From the NCBI GenBank assembly GCA_002371985.1, contig DFHZ01000091.1:1-6427 (forward strand): a DNA stretch of 6,427 nucleotides, read 5' to 3'. The notes beneath the pieces were generated by a model. That model was not told the DNA's origin. It saw only the letters and a list, made by a program, of their open reading frames with translations, and searched no databases. The stretch comes from Ruminococcaceae bacterium UBA3710 (GTDB taxonomy: Bacteria > Bacillota > Clostridia > Oscillospirales > Acutalibacteraceae). Position 1 is the first letter of the stretch, and each line of letters starts with the position of its first letter. Both the position numbers and the translations under genes were made by a program. Below are positions 5,147 through 6,427 of this stretch, piece after piece.

Positions 5147-6427
5147 TTATTCAAGTTCAAAAGAGCCGGTATAGAGTTGATAATATGTTCCCTTTTGTGC
5201 TATTAACTCATCATGACTTCCCCGCTCGATAATACTACCCTTATCAAGAACCATAATGACATCGGAATTTTTAACGGTGGAAAGCCTATGGGCAATAACA
5301 AATACCGTTCTTCCTTCCATCAATTTGTCCATACCTCTTTGAACTATTGCTTCGGTACGGGTATCAATAGATGAGGTTGCTTCATCAAGTATCATAACCG
5401 GGGGATTTGCAACTGCCGCTCTTGCTATGGATATAAGTTGCCTTTGTCCTTGAGAAAGATTTGTACCGTTATTCTTAAGCATTGTATTATAACCATCGGG
5501 TAACCTGTTTATAAACCCGTCAGCACTTACAAGTTTTGCAGCAGCGATACATTCTTCGTCGGTAGCGTCAAGTCTTCCGTATCTGATATTATCCATAACA
5601 GTACCTGTAAACAGGTTAGTTTCCTGCAAAACAATACCGAGCGAACGGCGAAGGTCAGATTTTTTAATCTTATTTATGTTTATGCCGTCATATCTTATTT
5701 TGCCGTCTTCAATATCATAAAAACGGTTAATAAGATTGGTAATAGTAGTCTTTCCGGCACCGGTAGCACCGACAAAAGCAACCTTTTGACCCGGTTTTGC
5801 ATAAACAGATACTCCGTTTAAGACCTGTTTGCCCTCTACATAAGAAAAGTCAACATCGGTCATAACAACATCACCGGCAAGCGGTGTATACGACACTGTT
5901 CCGTCGGCCTTATGTGGGTGTTTCCATGCCCATTTCCCCGTCGTCTTATCGGTTTCGATTATTTTGCCGTTTTCTTCCTTGACATTTACGAGTGTAACAT
6001 AACCGTTATCTTCTTCAAGACTTTGGTCCATAAGTTCAAAAATTCTCTCCGCACCGGCAAGAGCCATAGCAATCGCATTTATCTGTTGAGATAATTGATT
6101 GAGATTTCCCGTAAACTGCTTTGTCATATTAAGGAAAGGAATTACTATCGAGATTGAAAGCGGTACTAAAGCACCGGCAAAAATTGAAGAAATACCGACA
6201 TTCGAAACCTTTGTTACCATAAAAATACCGCCGGAAATAGCACAGAGAACATAAAGAATATTGCCTATATTCATAATTATAGGTCCAAGACTGTTTGCGA
6301 ATGCATGGGCTTTAAAGCCGTCATTGAAAAGTTCTTCGTTTACCCTGTCAAACTCCTGCTTGGTTTTATCTTCGTGGTTAAATACCTTAACAACCTTCTG
6401 ACCGTTCATCATTTCTTGAATATAGCC
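5147..6427 (-). CDS. ABC exporter half-transporter (fused permease and ATPase, MdlB-like), N-terminal part cut by window edge
   Basis: The frame is open to the window edge, giving 426 residues without a true start. About 170-200 N-terminal residues, including most membrane helices, are missing. The visible part starts GYIQEMMNGQKVVKVF, the coupling region of the membrane domain, and includes the last helices (about residues 48-71 and 83-101). The ATPase follows with Walker A GATGAGKT (220-227), Q-loop LQETNLF (267-273), signature LSQGQ (324-328, Gln replacing the third-position Gly), Walker B VMILDE with the catalytic Glu (344-349), D-loop SSID and the switch His in AHRLSTV (380). This site looks competent for ATP hydrolysis. 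Such proteins usually form heterodimers with a second half-transporter encoded next to them, expected just beyond position 6427. An unusual linker of about 45 residues, rich in charged and aromatic residues, separates the two domains. The substrate is unknown; drug or lipid export is typical of the family. Confidence 0.93.
   Translation of the reverse strand, partial: GYIQEMMNGQKVVKVFNHEDKTKQEFDRVNEELFNDGFKAHAFANSLGPIIMNIGNILYVLCAISGGIFMVTKVSNVGISSIFAGALVPLSISIVIPFLNMTKQFTGNLNQLSQQINAIAMALAGAERIFELMDQSLEEDNGYVTLVNVKEENGKIIETDKTTGKWAWKHPHKADGTVSYTPLAGDVVMTDVDFSYVEGKQVLNGVSVYAKPGQKVAFVGATGAGKTTITNLINRFYDIEDGKIRYDGININKIKKSDLRRSLGIVLQETNLFTGTVMDNIRYGRLDATDEECIAAAKLVSADGFINRLPDGYNTMLKNNGTNLSQGQRQLISIARAAVANPPVMILDEATSSIDTRTEAIVQRGMDKLMEGRTVFVIAHRLSTVKNSDVIMVLDKGSIIERGSHDELIAQKGTYYQLYTGSFELE

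Noticed and set aside
6410..6412. ATG at 6412 as the start of the ABC transporter gene
   Set aside because: The frame continues open to the window edge with family-typical residues (GYIQE), and the protein would lack most of its membrane domain; the gene is truncated by the window.

Overview
This AT-rich window most likely comes from an endospore-forming member of the Clostridia (Firmicutes). It carries two sporulation-specific genes, the forespore sigma factor sigG and the signalling gene spoIIR. It also has strong GGAGG-type ribosome binding sites, short intergenic gaps and a methylerythritol-phosphate pathway gene, and its methionine genes are of the acetyl-CoA-dependent type expected in Gram-positives. 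I cannot name a genus from sequence alone.

Layout. Positions 1-1704 (minus strand) hold a two-gene methionine operon read metY then metA. MetA (3' end outside the window) acylates homoserine, and MetY exchanges the acyl group for sulfide to give homocysteine. A good vegetative promoter lies just upstream of metY, squeezed against the end of sigG. Positions 1781-2545 (minus strand) hold sigG, preceded by a sequence that fits a sigma-F promoter. Positions 2546-2718 are a divergent intergenic region that also carries a vegetative promoter with an extended -10 for the rightward genes. Positions 2719-5100 (plus strand) hold an EamA-type membrane transporter, ispE (overlapping it by 23 bases) and spoIIR. 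A bidirectional terminator at 5107-5135 separates this cluster from a convergent ABC exporter half-transporter (5147-6427, minus strand), whose N-terminus lies outside the window.

How the genes fit together. metY and metA form one pathway unit (direct sulfhydrylation). sigG and spoIIR belong to the same stage of sporulation: SpoIIR, made in the forespore, triggers activation of sigma-E in the mother cell, while sigma-G takes over the forespore after engulfment. The transporter and ispE lying between them are housekeeping genes with no evident role in sporulation. The feature most worth a second look is a 13-bp hairpin between ispE and spoIIR. Its 3' arm contains the whole Shine-Dalgarno sequence of spoIIR, so it could insulate spoIIR from ispE transcription or limit its translation.

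I see no mobile element, CRISPR array, RNA gene, riboswitch or novel multi-gene system here. Apart from the regulatory details listed, this is ordinary chromosomal sequence.
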